Assembly (NCBI GenBank): GCA_039808325.1 | Contig: JBDHSU010000012.1 | Location: forward strand, 1 to 50,794 | Length of the DNA: 50,794 nt | Reading direction: 5' to 3' | Origin: JAFKKS01 sp039808325 | GTDB lineage: Bacteria > Pseudomonadota > Alphaproteobacteria > Rhizobiales > Xanthobacteraceae | Shown here: in pieces, positions 15,197-24,018 of the stretch | How positions within the stretch are numbered: position 1 is the first letter of the stretch | Layout of the letters: each line of letters opens with the position of its first letter | Notes under the pieces: model-generated | What the model saw: only the letters and a program-made list of their open reading frames with translations | Databases searched by the model: none | What the model was told of the DNA's origin: nothing | Program-made: the position numbers and the translations under genes

Positions 15197-15783
15197 CGAC
15201 GCCGAAACGCATGATCGTTGCTATCAGCGGCGCCTCGGGCGCTGCCATCGGCGCGCGCATCGTCGAACGTCTGGCACAACTTGGTGGCATCGAGATTCAT
15301 CTCGTCGTCTCCGCAGCCGCCGAACGCACATTGGCAACGGAGGTCGGACCGGACGCGCTGCCGCGACTGCGAAAGCTTGCGACGCATCATTACGCGCATG
15401 ACGATATCGGAGCCTGCATCGCAAGCGGATCGTTTCAGGCGAGCGGCATGATCGTCGCTCCGTGTTCTGTCCATACGTTATCGGCCATCGCTTGGGGGCA
15501 CCTCGACAACCTTCTCGTTCGCGCGGCCGACGTGCAGCTCAAGGAGCGCCGGCGGTTGATTTTGATGGTGCGCGAGGCGCCGCTGCATCTCGGCCATCTG
15601 CGCGCCATGGCGCAGGCGGCCGAGATCGGCGCCATCGTCTTTCCGCCTGTTCCGGCATTCTATCTGAAGCCGCAAACCGTCGCGCAACTGGTCAACGATA
15701 TCGCCGAGCGGGCAATCACTCTGATGGCGCTCGAGGGCATCGCCGTTCCCCTTCGGGAATGGCGCGGGGAAAGCAACGAATGA
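15193..15783 (+). CDS. ubiX: UbiX-family flavin prenyltransferase
   Basis: 196 residues, flavoprotein fold: MIVAISGASGAAIGARIVE is the phosphate/FMN loop, APCSVHTLSAIAWGHLDNLL the conserved middle, and VREAPLHLGHLRAM the typical UbiX signature near the C-terminus. The enzyme joins dimethylallyl phosphate to FMN, making the cofactor of UbiD. It shares ATGA with the ubiD stop. The gene converges with hemN 131 bases further on. Confidence 0.95.
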   Translation: MTTPKRMIVAISGASGAAIGARIVERLAQLGGIEIHLVVSAAAERTLATEVGPDALPRLRKLATHHYAHDDIGACIASGSFQASGMIVAPCSVHTLSAIAWGHLDNLLVRAADVQLKERRRLILMVREAPLHLGHLRAMAQAAEIGAIVFPPVPAFYLKPQTVAQLVNDIAERAITLMALEGIAVPLREWRGESNE

Positions 15784-15914
15784 GGGTTCGGTTCGTCTCA
15801 GGTTTTTATAGTGTTTTCGAGCGAAGCAGGCACAGGTTCGCGTGAAGAAAACGCGTCAAAACAATAACCGGGAGCCTTGCCCTCGATTCCATCAGAAGCA
15901 AAAAACGCTCCAGG

Positions 15915-17267
15915 CTACACCGCGCGACTATAAGCACGGCCGGACGTGGTGAGATACGCGTCGAAAATCGATGCGACGGTGCGCACGAGCATTCTGAATT
16001 CTTCCGGCACACGAATTCTGCTGCCCTCAAGACGGACAAGGCCGTCGTCAGCGAGCACCTGCAGGCGCGGCATGGCCTCGGCGAGAATTCGCGACGATGC
16101 GTCACGCGCATCGTCGACACGGAAATCGACCTCGAGGTCGCACATCAGCCGCTCGATGATGTCGGCCCGCAAGCGATCGTCATCGCTCAGCGCATAACCT
16201 TTCGTGGCGGCGAGACCGTTCTGGCTTGTCAGGTCGGCGTATCGTCGGATAACGGTCTCGTTCTGCACGTATCCTTGCGGCAGACAGCCAATCGCCGATG
16301 CACCGAAGCCGATCAGTGTCGCGCAACCGTCGGCCGTATAGCCTTGGAAGTTGCGTCGCAGCGCGCCGCGCGCTTGCGCGCGTTGCAGCGAGTCGCCCGG
16401 CAGCGCGTAGTGGTCGAAGCCGATGCGCATGTACCCCGCCGCGACGAGCGCCGCCGCAATCGCCTCAGCCTGGGCCAATCGCCGTTCGCTGTCGGGAAGC
16501 TCGGATTCGACGATCTTGCGCTGATGCTTTTTAAAGGCCGGCACGTGCGCGTAGCCGAAGACCGATAGACGGTCCGGCCGCAATTCCAGGCATTTCTCCA
16601 CCGTTTCGATGCATGAGCGCACGGTCTGCCGCGGCAGGCCATAGATGAGATCGAAATTGACGCCGTTCACACCGCCTGCCCGCAGCGCCGTGATGGCCGC
16701 GGCGGTCTGCTCGAAAGATTGAACCCGATTGATGGCTTTCTGCACCGCCGGGTCGAACGTCTGCACGCCGAAGCTGACGCGCGTGACGCCGGCGCTGCCT
16801 AACGCCACGGCCATGGCGGACGTCAAGGTGCGCGGGTCTATCTCGACCGCGATCTCCGCGCCGCCGACGATACGAAAGCGCGCGCGCAGAAGCGCGATGA
16901 GATCGCGGAACGCCTGGGGCGAAATGATTGTCGGCGTGCCACCGCCGAAATGGACGTGGTGGACCTCGGCGGAAGTGCCGGCGACGCCCGACACGGTGAT
17001 GATCTCGCGGCGAAGGGCGGCGAGATAGTCGGTGATCGGCTCGTCCTTGCGCGTGATGACCGTGTGGCAACCGCAATACCAGCACATCGAGCGGCAAAAC
17101 GGGACATGGACGTAAAGCGATGTCGCGGTCGAGGCGGGTAGCGATGCCAGCCACTCTCGGTAGACCGGCGACGACACGGCGGCCGTAAAATGCGGCGCCG
17201 TCGGATAGCTCGTGTAGCGAGGCAACCGTTCGCCGGCATAGCGCGCCAACAAATCGTTACTGACCAT
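15915..17267 (-). CDS. hemN: Oxygen-independent coproporphyrinogen III oxidase
   Basis: 450 residues, radical SAM. YVHVPFCRSMCWYCGCHT contains C58-x3-C62-x2-C65, the [4Fe-4S] ligands, followed by C67 as in E. coli HemN; VHFGGGTPTI is the SAM-binding GGGTP loop. It decarboxylates coproporphyrinogen III without oxygen, so heme can be made during denitrification for the b- and o-type hemes of the neighbouring enzymes. A strong TTG-N8-CAA dyad lies 70-83 bases before the start, and a Crp/Fnr gene diverges. Length and end match the family. Confidence 0.96.
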   Translation of the reverse strand: MVSNDLLARYAGERLPRYTSYPTAPHFTAAVSSPVYREWLASLPASTATSLYVHVPFCRSMCWYCGCHTVITRKDEPITDYLAALRREIITVSGVAGTSAEVHHVHFGGGTPTIISPQAFRDLIALLRARFRIVGGAEIAVEIDPRTLTSAMAVALGSAGVTRVSFGVQTFDPAVQKAINRVQSFEQTAAAITALRAGGVNGVNFDLIYGLPRQTVRSCIETVEKCLELRPDRLSVFGYAHVPAFKKHQRKIVESELPDSERRLAQAEAIAAALVAAGYMRIGFDHYALPGDSLQRAQARGALRRNFQGYTADGCATLIGFGASAIGCLPQGYVQNETVIRRYADLTSQNGLAATKGYALSDDDRLRADIIERLMCDLEVDFRVDDARDASSRILAEAMPRLQVLADDGLVRLEGSRIRVPEEFRMLVRTVASIFDAYLTTSGRAYSRAV

Positions 17268-17335
17268 GGCCGATCACGTGCCCCGCCCTGCGCCCTGGAT
17301 GATCTTTTCATCCTACCGCTCCCGCGCGGTCGAGC

Positions 17336-17353
17336 CTTTGCGGTAGCGCAAAG
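17336..17353. promoter_or_regulatory. FNR/NNR-type dyad between hemN and a Crp/Fnr gene
   Basis: CTTTGCGGTAGCGCAAAG is a perfect inverted repeat with 7-base arms and a 4-base centre. It holds TTG-N8-CAA at 17338-17351. It sits upstream of hemN, a standard target of FNR and NNR-type activators, and 127 bases or more before the divergent regulator gene. Confidence 0.68.
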
Positions 17354-17479
17354 AACGGCTATGCGGCCGCATGACGCGCGATGCCGTCATTTGCGCCTGC
17401 GCAATCGCGATGAACGGGGCCTGGGCTATCGTGCCTTGGCTGGTCTGCCCATCTACGGCGCGGACGCGAGCGCGGCGGC

Positions 17480-18199
17480 ATGGAATATCAAACCGATTTG
17501 ATCATCTTGGAAAGAACCGAGCTGTTTCGCGGGGTCGCGGCGCAGGCGCTTCGCGAAATCCATGCCGTTTCGTATCGGAAGCGGTTCTCGGCGGGAGAGG
17601 TGATATTCCGTCAGGATGATGCCGCCGCCAGTCTGTACGTCGTCAGCGTCGGCCGCTTGCGCGCGACGCAGACCACCCCCGATGGTCAGCAAATCATCAT
17701 CCGCTATCTGGGGCCGGGCGAGGTCGCCGGCTACACCACCCTTTCCGGCGCCGCCACCCATCCCGGAACCATCACCGCTATCGACGATTCGCATCTGATT
17801 GGCTGGAGCGCCGCCGCCATCAAGCAAATCATGGGTGAGCACGCTGCGATCGCGATGAACGCGATCATGCTTCTCGGTGCCCGATACCGCGAAATGCAAC
17901 TGCGCCTGCGTGAGCTCTCCACGGAAAGGGTCGAGCAGCGCATTGCTCATACGATCTTACGATTGACGGCGCAGGCCGGCCGGCGCACCGCACGCGGCAT
18001 TGAAATCGCCTTTCCGCTCTCGCGACAGGATCTCGCCGAGATGTCGGGAACGACGCTGCACACCGTAAGCCGCACCCTGAGCGCCTGGGAAGAGGAAGGC
18101 ATCGTCGCCTGCGGCCGCAGGCGCGTCATCGTGACCAGGCTCGACGCCCTGACGGTGATCGCCTCCGCGACGAGTTCCCTGTCACCCAATCGGCCTTAG
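17480..18199 (+). CDS. Crp/Fnr-family regulator, Dnr/NnrR-like
   Basis: 239 residues: sensor roll (LFRGVAAQALREIH ... GEVIFRQDDAAASLYVVSVGRLRATQ), dimer helix (MLLGARYREMQLRLRELS) and winged helix with LAEMSGTTLHTVSRTLSAWEEEG. It lacks the cysteine cluster of FNR, and thus probably answers to NO or to its level, like NnrR and DNR. It stands between hemN and nirV-nirK and ends within the last 18 bases of the convergent nirV. It is closely similar in layout to the product at 20505-21209, so the pair may be old duplicates. Which sites each one binds cannot be told. Confidence 0.92.
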   Translation: MEYQTDLIILERTELFRGVAAQALREIHAVSYRKRFSAGEVIFRQDDAAASLYVVSVGRLRATQTTPDGQQIIIRYLGPGEVAGYTTLSGAATHPGTITAIDDSHLIGWSAAAIKQIMGEHAAIAMNAIMLLGARYREMQLRLRELSTERVEQRIAHTILRLTAQAGRRTARGIEIAFPLSRQDLAEMSGTTLHTVSRTLSAWEEEGIVACGRRRVIVTRLDALTVIASATSSLSPNRP

Positions 18200-19075
18200 C
18201 CGCCTGAGCGACACGATAAAGCGCCCCAGCCATGACCCTTCGTCGCGCACCAGGCGAAAGCCCAGATTGTCGGGGGGGGTGCCGACGCTACAGCCGCCCC
18301 CGCGCGCATCGCGCAAAAAGCTGGTCGCGTATGTGCGATGCGCGCCCTCGACGACGCGCACGCCGCAATTCGTCGTCGGCTCGCCCGCCGTGCGGCCGGT
18401 CGCGTCAAGGCTTTGCCGAACGAAGCAACTGTCCGTCCACTCCCAGACATTGCCGGCGATATCCAGAAGGCCGTGTTCGTTCACGCCGAAGCTGCCGATC
18501 CGGCGCGTCGTGCGGTCGCCCGCACGATCGCGTGCCGACTCGCGATCGTACTTCGCCAGCCAGCGCTGGCTGAAATCATCGGAATCCGTCTCGATCGCCT
18601 CGTCCTTGACCCGGCTTCCCGCCGCGAACACCCACTCCTCATCGGTCGGCAGACGCCATATTTCACCCGTGCGGGATGACAGCCACCGCGCATAGGCTGT
18701 GGCGTCCTCCCAGCTCACGCCACTGACGGGAACGTCGGGGCGTGCCATGTTCCGGCTTGCGAGCGTGCGGCACGCGCCGTCACGCACGCATTCCTCGAAT
18801 GCGGCTTCGGTCACCTGCGACTTCATGATGACGACAGGCGCATCGCGACGTAACCGAAGCAGAGGAGCATTCACCGCCACGCGCTCACGATTGAACTCGC
18901 CGGCGGCGCGATAGCTGAACGCCGCCGGCGGCACCCGCACCGTTTCGCTGGCGGTAACGCGATTCTCGCTTGCGCGCTGAGGCGACGATGGAACGCCCGC
19001 GACGGCGAGCGGAACAGCGAAAGCGAGACCAACCTTCAAAAGAGCCGTTTTGGACTGAATGAGTGCGGCAATCAT
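18182..19075 (-). CDS. nirV: NirV, formylglycine-generating-enzyme-like protein linked to NirK
   Basis: 297 residues. After a signal-like N-terminus comes an FGE/SUMF domain: PVSGVSWEDATAYARWLSS, GEIWRLPTDEEWVFAA, LLDIAGNVWEWTDSC, and the end NLGFRLVRDEG. Genes of this family next to copper nitrite reductase are called nirV; the role is unknown and NirK is active without it in some hosts. It follows nirK by 51 bases on the same strand, so the two form one transcript. Cys residues of true formylglycine generators are in the last third of the domain; here CSVGTPPDNLG keeps one of them. Its 3' end overlaps the Crp/Fnr gene on the other strand. Confidence 0.85.
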   Translation of the reverse strand: MIAALIQSKTALLKVGLAFAVPLAVAGVPSSPQRASENRVTASETVRVPPAAFSYRAAGEFNRERVAVNAPLLRLRRDAPVVIMKSQVTEAAFEECVRDGACRTLASRNMARPDVPVSGVSWEDATAYARWLSSRTGEIWRLPTDEEWVFAAGSRVKDEAIETDSDDFSQRWLAKYDRESARDRAGDRTTRRIGSFGVNEHGLLDIAGNVWEWTDSCFVRQSLDATGRTAGEPTTNCGVRVVEGAHRTYATSFLRDARGGGCSVGTPPDNLGFRLVRDEGSWLGRFIVSLRRLRPIG

Positions 19076-19126
19076 GGCAAGACCTCCGGCGACTCCGCGG
19101 GCGCGGAGCCGCCGATGCGGTTTCAG

Positions 19127-20257
19127 TTACTTGGCGTGACCGGCATGCGGCGCGACGCTTCCAAGCTTGTCACCCGCGCCAATCGGTTCGGGCGGACGAA
19201 CCTGCTTCATCAAGTCGTCGTTCCACTTTCCGTCCACCTTGAAGTGCGCCGTCCCGCCGAGTTCCACAGCCTCGATCAGGTTGTGGGTGACGTAGGCGTA
19301 GATGCCCGGCTCACGGAAGGTGTAGAGCGCCGCGCCGGCCGAGCCGCCGCGAATGAACCAGGTCTCCAGATCCTTCTGCGGAGGGTTCGCGAACTTTCCC
19401 GTCTCCCAGACATAGTCGCCGTGACCGCCAATAATATGCGGGCGGCTGTCCCGGTTCGCCTGGGAGTGAATGACGAGGACTCGCTCGCCGACACTGGCCT
19501 GCAACGCGTTCTTGCCGGTCAACGCTCCGACGGCTCCGTTGAAGACAACGTGAGTGGGAATGAGCTTGCGCATGACTTCGACCGTGTCGGGATAGGATTC
19601 GCCGGCGGAGTCGTAAGTCTTGAACTTGCCGTTCGCGTCCTTCGGCACATAGAAGTCGTTCTCGCCGATGTAGTACGCCTTGTCGTAGTGCAGCGGATTT
19701 CCGGCTTCATCCTTGAGGCCGTCACGCGGCAGCACCATGATCGCTCCGCTCATGCCCGACACGACGTGCCACGGGATCATCGGACCACCGGGCGCGCAGT
19801 GATAAACGAACACGCCCGGACGCGTGGCCTTGAAGCGCAGCACCACCTGCTCGCCAGGATTGATCAGCGTCAACTCGCCGCCGCCGAGGGCTCCCGTCGC
19901 GGCGTGGAAATCGATATTGTGCGGCATGGTGTTGGTGTCCGGGTTGACCAGCGTCAGCTCGACATAGTCGCCCTCATGCACCACCATCATCGGGCCGGGA
20001 ACCGATCCGTTGAAGGTCATGGCATGGATCTTGGTGCCGTCGCCGTCGATCACGATCTCCTTTTCCTGGATGTTCATCTTGAACTCGACGATCCGCGGCG
20101 CGGCTTTCGTTGCCTGTTCGTGCGGGTGAATGAACGGAGGGGCAACGAGGTCGACCTTCACGCGCGCCAGCTTCGATAGATCCTGGGCCAGCGCGGGTGC
20201 GGCGACGAGGAGCGCGGATACAGCGGCGCACATGAGCATGCTGCGGCGGTTGAACAT
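19127..20257 (-). CDS. nirK: Copper-containing nitrite reductase NirK
   Basis: 376 residues with a cleavable signal (MFNRRSMLMCAAVSALLVAA-PALAQ) and two cupredoxin domains. Type 1 copper ligands: H113, C154, H164 and M169 (MPHNID, YHCAPGGPMIPWH, SGM). Type 2 ligands: H118, H153 and H325 (IDFH, YHC, VTHNLIEA). The catalytic Asp116 and His274 (RPHIIGG) are present, so it should reduce nitrite to NO in the periplasm. I prefer the ATG at 20257, which follows GGAG by six bases, over one at 20269. A TTG-N8-CAA dyad lies about 67-80 bases upstream. Its product NO is the substrate of the presumed NO reductase at 6498-8775. Confidence 0.97.
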   Translation of the reverse strand: MFNRRSMLMCAAVSALLVAAPALAQDLSKLARVKVDLVAPPFIHPHEQATKAAPRIVEFKMNIQEKEIVIDGDGTKIHAMTFNGSVPGPMMVVHEGDYVELTLVNPDTNTMPHNIDFHAATGALGGGELTLINPGEQVVLRFKATRPGVFVYHCAPGGPMIPWHVVSGMSGAIMVLPRDGLKDEAGNPLHYDKAYYIGENDFYVPKDANGKFKTYDSAGESYPDTVEVMRKLIPTHVVFNGAVGALTGKNALQASVGERVLVIHSQANRDSRPHIIGGHGDYVWETGKFANPPQKDLETWFIRGGSAGAALYTFREPGIYAYVTHNLIEAVELGGTAHFKVDGKWNDDLMKQVRPPEPIGAGDKLGSVAPHAGHAK

Positions 20258-20322
20258 CGTAGTCTCCATACGACCACTATCGGTCTTACACTCCGATGTT
20301 CACGCAAGACGCGGCGCCCTTC

Positions 20323-20338
20323 TTTGTGAGGGAACAAA
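20323..20338. promoter_or_regulatory. FNR/NNR-type dyad upstream of nirK
   Basis: TTTGTGAGGGAACAAA, with arms TTTGT and ACAAA if one counts a 6-base centre, and TTG-N8-CAA at 20324-20337. It is about 67 bases before nirK and 167 bases before the divergent Crp/Fnr gene. NnrR/DNR-type activators use such sites for nirK. Confidence 0.62.
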
Positions 20339-20504
20339 TTCGGACGATTTTCGGCGGTCGCCGCTCCAAACCTCGCCGCAGGCCGTCCAATCCGTCCTTG
20401 ATCGGGCCACTGGCCGAGATCGCGTCCCTGGCCGGCGGTGAGCCGACGCTTGATGTCGGAATCGAACCGTCATACAGACGCGCTGACTTGCATGACAAGG
20501 CGCG

Positions 20505-21209
20505 ATGATGAACCAAGACGGGGTACCGGCAACGACGGTTCAAGGCGCGTTGTTTGCGGGACTGCCGAATGAGACCGTGGTTGCCTTGTTGGATGCGGCT
20601 TCGCTGCGACAGACAGCGCGGGGGATCACGCTTTTTCATCAAGGCGATCCCCCCGACAACCTGCTGCAGGTCGTCAGCGGCATGGTCAAAATGACGCAGA
20701 TCGGCGGCGACGGCGCGCAGACGACGTTGCGCATCATGGGGCCGGGCGAGCTCCTCGGTTGCGTTGCCGTCTTCCAACAATTTCCCTACCCCGCAACAGC
20801 GACGACGCTTGAGGAGACCGTGGTGCTGTCGTGGCGGGCCGCGTCCTTCTTTGAACTATTGAAGCAGCACCCCGCCATTTACGACAGCATGCTTCGAATT
20901 GTCGGCACGCGTGCCAGAGAAATGGTTCAGCGCGTGGTTGACGTATCCGCCAAGCGCGCCGAGCAGCGCATTGCAATCGCCCTTCTGCGACTTGCCGCAC
21001 AGACGGGAGCCGAGATTGAGGACGGCGCGGAGATCGGCTCCCCGGTGTCGCGAAACGATCTCTCGGAAATGGCGGCCGCGACTTACTTCACGGTCAGCCG
21101 CATCCTGAGCGGATGGCAGAAACGCGGGATCGTAAAGAGCGGCAGGCGCCGTATTGTGATCGCTTCCGTTGCCAGACTGACGGCCATCGCGGAAGGTCAC
21201 GAGCCGTAG
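20505..21209 (+). CDS. Crp/Fnr-family regulator, Dnr/NnrR-like, divergent from nirK
   Basis: 234 residues: LFAGLPNETVVALLDAASLR, the roll GITLFHQGDPPDNLLQVVSG, dimer helix, and HTH LSEMAAATYFTVSRILSGWQ. No FNR-type cysteines. The position next to nirK and nirV, and opposite nnrS, matches the nnrR gene of many denitrifying rhizobia, so it is the best candidate for the NO-responsive activator of nirK; I leave out the name because a second similar gene is 2.3 kb away. There is no strong ribosome site at the first ATG of the MMNQD start. It converges with nnrS 48 bases further on. Confidence 0.92.
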   Translation: MMNQDGVPATTVQGALFAGLPNETVVALLDAASLRQTARGITLFHQGDPPDNLLQVVSGMVKMTQIGGDGAQTTLRIMGPGELLGCVAVFQQFPYPATATTLEETVVLSWRAASFFELLKQHPAIYDSMLRIVGTRAREMVQRVVDVSAKRAEQRIAIALLRLAAQTGAEIEDGAEIGSPVSRNDLSEMAAATYFTVSRILSGWQKRGIVKSGRRRIVIASVARLTAIAEGHEP

Positions 21210-21257
21210 CAAGGATTGGTCCCCACACGCTCGCGGTCGGACGAATCACTCTTCAAA

Positions 21258-22463
21258 TCATAGGCTTCGATCGACGCTCGGATGCCGCAGAAACGGAAGA
21301 AAGGCCGCAAGCCACAAGCCGAACGCTGCCGACCATAGGACCGCACTGATCAAATAGTGCGCGCCGAGGATAGCTGTTCCGATCGATAGCTCCGGCAGAA
21401 CGCGCGTCAGGCCGGCGAGTATCATCAGCGCGATGGCGGCGTGAGCCTGCCACGGAAGTTGCAACGGCCGTCCCGTATGCCGCAACCCAGCAATGATGAA
21501 GACGTCGAGCACGGCGAGGCCGAGCGCTCCGACGGATAGCATATGCAAGCCGGTGACGGCGGCGATCGGTGCCCCGAGCCCGGCCGCTCCAATCAATATG
21601 AAACCGGCGCCGGCGAAGGCATTGGCGCCAGCCAGCGCGATAACATGACTGCGCACGACCGCCGTGCCGATGAACCATTCGGCGATGCGATCCAGGAATG
21701 CGGCGGCGGCCGCCAATGCCAGATAGGCCGAGACCGCCGACGAGGGGAAAGCAAACGCCGCAATGGCGTAGAGCGACACCAGGATCGCAGCCAGATTTTG
21801 CCGCCCCGGGTGCGGGCGATAGGGCGTGCTCTCCCCTGTCGGGTCGAGCGCGAGATTGATGACGACCACATTGATGCGCGACAGCGCCAGCGAAAAGAAG
21901 ATGAGAAACACCATCAGCGCCGCATGCAGGAGACGCGCCGCCAGTTCCGGCATGCCGGCAAGCCAGGAAAATCGCAGCGCCGCCTCGATCGCGGCGAGCG
22001 ACGCGAGCCATACGGCAAACGAGGCGTGGCGCGTCGTGCGGCGCGCGATCAGCGGCTGGAGGACGAACCAGAACAATAGACCAAGAAAACCGAGATCGGT
22101 CGCGGCCACCGCCGCCACTAAGGAATCGATCCCGAAGAAACCGACAACCCGCCCCGGCAGCCACAGCAGCAACAGCGCAAGAAGCGAGCGCCCACGCCGC
22201 GGCGGCGTGTCGGTCCATTCCGGCATCGCCGAGGTCAGAAAGCCCGCGAGCGCCGCGCCGTAGACGCCGTAGATCATCTCGTGCGCGTGCCATTGCGTGA
22301 CCAGAATTCGGTCGGCGAAAGGCAGCGTCAAGTCAAAAAGCCAGACCCACGAAAGCGGCAACAACATCGCGTAGATCGCCACCGCCGGAAAGAACAGGCG
22401 CAGCCCCTCCGAGAGGAGCGGACGCATATCGCCGGGCAAAATTCCATGGTTGCGGGCCGACAT
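21258..22463 (-). CDS. nnrS: NnrS family heme/copper membrane protein
   Basis: 401 residues with about 12 membrane helices. The first part reads LSEGLRLFFPAVAIYAMLLP and QWHAHEMIYGVYGAALAGFL, then SAMPEWTDTPPRRG, all characteristic of NnrS. NnrS contains heme and copper and reduces NO stress in Vibrio and Rhodobacter, perhaps by protecting iron pools. The ATG at 22463 shares its last base with the TGA of the ABC ATPase gene, so it is the last gene of the TonB/ABC operon. A start 18 residues upstream lies inside the ATPase gene and is unlikely. Confidence 0.93.
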   Translation of the reverse strand: MSARNHGILPGDMRPLLSEGLRLFFPAVAIYAMLLPLSWVWLFDLTLPFADRILVTQWHAHEMIYGVYGAALAGFLTSAMPEWTDTPPRRGRSLLALLLLWLPGRVVGFFGIDSLVAAVAATDLGFLGLLFWFVLQPLIARRTTRHASFAVWLASLAAIEAALRFSWLAGMPELAARLLHAALMVFLIFFSLALSRINVVVINLALDPTGESTPYRPHPGRQNLAAILVSLYAIAAFAFPSSAVSAYLALAAAAAFLDRIAEWFIGTAVVRSHVIALAGANAFAGAGFILIGAAGLGAPIAAVTGLHMLSVGALGLAVLDVFIIAGLRHTGRPLQLPWQAHAAIALMILAGLTRVLPELSIGTAILGAHYLISAVLWSAAFGLWLAAFLPFLRHPSVDRSL

Positions 22464-23200
22464 CAGACGTCGCGCCCGCCATCGAAGAGCTCGGAAAAGA
22501 CTGGATCGCGCGACCACTCCTCGACGATGTCGAAGATCTCGCGATCGCTGCGCGCACCGGGGCGCCCGGCGATGTCGCGATTGCCGACAATGCCGCCGCC
22601 GCTTGCCGACAGAACCAGTAATCGATGGGCGACGCGCACCGCCTCGGCGAGATCGTGCGTCACGAAGAGGGCGGAGAAATGCTCGCGCGCCGCCGCCTCG
22701 ATCACCAGATTCTGCAAGCTCCGCTTAAGGCCGACGTCCACGGCCGTGAACGGCTCGTCGAAGAACACCACATCGGGATCGATGGCGAGCGCACGCGCGA
22801 CCGCCGCCCGCTGCCGCATGCCGCCCGAGAGCTCGATCGGATACTTGTCGAGGTCCGCGGCATTGAGCCCCACCTCACGCGCACGCCGGCCGGCGGCATC
22901 GCGACGTACCGCATACGGTTTGCCGGCAACGCGCAAGCCATAGGCGATATTGTCACGCGCCGTCATCCACGGCAGCAGGCGTGCCTCCTGAAACACGACC
23001 GCATGCCGGCGATACGATCGCCGAACACGGCCGCGCAACGGCTCGAGCAGGCCGGCGGCGATCTGCAACACCGTGGTCTTGCCGCAGCCGGAGGGGCCGA
23101 GCAGCGCCACGACCTCGCCGGGCGCCAGCCCGAAATCGAGCCTCTCGAAAACAGGACGGCCGAGAAACGCATGGCCGACGCCTTCGAACGCCAGTTTCAT
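22463..23200 (-). CDS. ABC transporter ATPase (NitT/TauT/SsuB-like)
   Basis: 245 residues: Walker A GPSGCGKTT, Q-loop FQEARLLPW, signature LSGGMRQR, Walker B VVFFDEPFTAVD and switch His THDLAEA. The MKLAFEG start at 23200 overlaps the permease stop (ATGA). A longer frame through the permease gene is an artefact. It powers the importer formed with the two products upstream, a set of the nitrate/sulfonate/taurine class. Substrate unknown; the operon also has a TonB receptor and nnrS. Confidence 0.94.
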   Translation of the reverse strand: MKLAFEGVGHAFLGRPVFERLDFGLAPGEVVALLGPSGCGKTTVLQIAAGLLEPLRGRVRRSYRRHAVVFQEARLLPWMTARDNIAYGLRVAGKPYAVRRDAAGRRAREVGLNAADLDKYPIELSGGMRQRAAVARALAIDPDVVFFDEPFTAVDVGLKRSLQNLVIEAAAREHFSALFVTHDLAEAVRVAHRLLVLSASGGGIVGNRDIAGRPGARSDREIFDIVEEWSRDPVFSELFDGGRDV

Positions 23201-24018
23201 CGTTTCACGCCCCACGGTCGACCAGCCTCGCGCCACCGTTCTAGATGGTCGCGGATCGGCTGCAGGAGAACGTACTCGGTCGCAAGCGCGAAGATGACGA
23301 CGACGACGATCAGCGCCATCACGCGGGGAATGTCGAACAAGGCACGCGCCGTCGCCAACTCGCCGCCGATGCCGCCGGAGTTCGACAGCAACTCGGCCAT
23401 CACCGTCACCTTCCAGGCGGTTCCCGCCGTCGTCGTCCATGCCGGAAAGAGATACGAAATCAAGTGCGGCGCCGTGACCGTGCGAAAGCGCATCCAGGCT
23501 CCGGCGCCGAAAGCACGCGCCATGGCGTCGAGCGTCCGGTCGCGCGTCGCCACGCCCTCGAGCCCGCCGGCGAAAGCGATCGGCAGCGCCGCGACGACGA
23601 CGGTCGCCACGGCCGAGCCTCCGGTCGATCCGAACCAGATCAGCGCCAGCACGATCCATGCGATCGGCGGAACGCCGAGAATGACCGTGACGATAGGCCG
23701 CGTCAGCCGCATCGCGGCGAAGGAATATCCCGCGAGGACGCCGACCGCCGTGCCGATGCCGGCGGCAAGGGCAAAGCCGGCGAGCGAGCGCAACGCCGTA
23801 TCCTTCGCCATCGCGGCGAATGACGGCTCGCGCACCAGCGCGCCGACCGCCGCGACCGTTTCCAGCGGCGAGGGTAGGACGAACGAGCCGTAGATCTCGT
23901 GCCCGGCCTGCCAGGCGGCGGCGACGCAGAACAGGCCGGCGGCGCCCGCCCAGCCGGACCAGAGATAACGTCCGGCCCAGCCGACGAGCGTAACGGCCCG
24001 CGTCCCTCCCCGTCTCAC
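23197..24018 (-). CDS. ABC transporter permease (NitT/TauT/SsuC-like)
   Basis: 273 residues with about six membrane helices and the EAA-type loop for the ATPase (VATRDRTLDAMARAFGAGAW). ILGVPPIAWIVLALIWFG is typical of SsuC/TauC. No ATG is available near the true N-terminus; a GTG at 24018 overlaps the stop of the binding-protein gene (GTGA) and gives a product of family length, so I chose it. Confidence 0.92.
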   Translation of the reverse strand: MRRGGTRAVTLVGWAGRYLWSGWAGAAGLFCVAAAWQAGHEIYGSFVLPSPLETVAAVGALVREPSFAAMAKDTALRSLAGFALAAGIGTAVGVLAGYSFAAMRLTRPIVTVILGVPPIAWIVLALIWFGSTGGSAVATVVVAALPIAFAGGLEGVATRDRTLDAMARAFGAGAWMRFRTVTAPHLISYLFPAWTTTAGTAWKVTVMAELLSNSGGIGGELATARALFDIPRVMALIVVVVIFALATEYVLLQPIRDHLERWREAGRPWGVKR

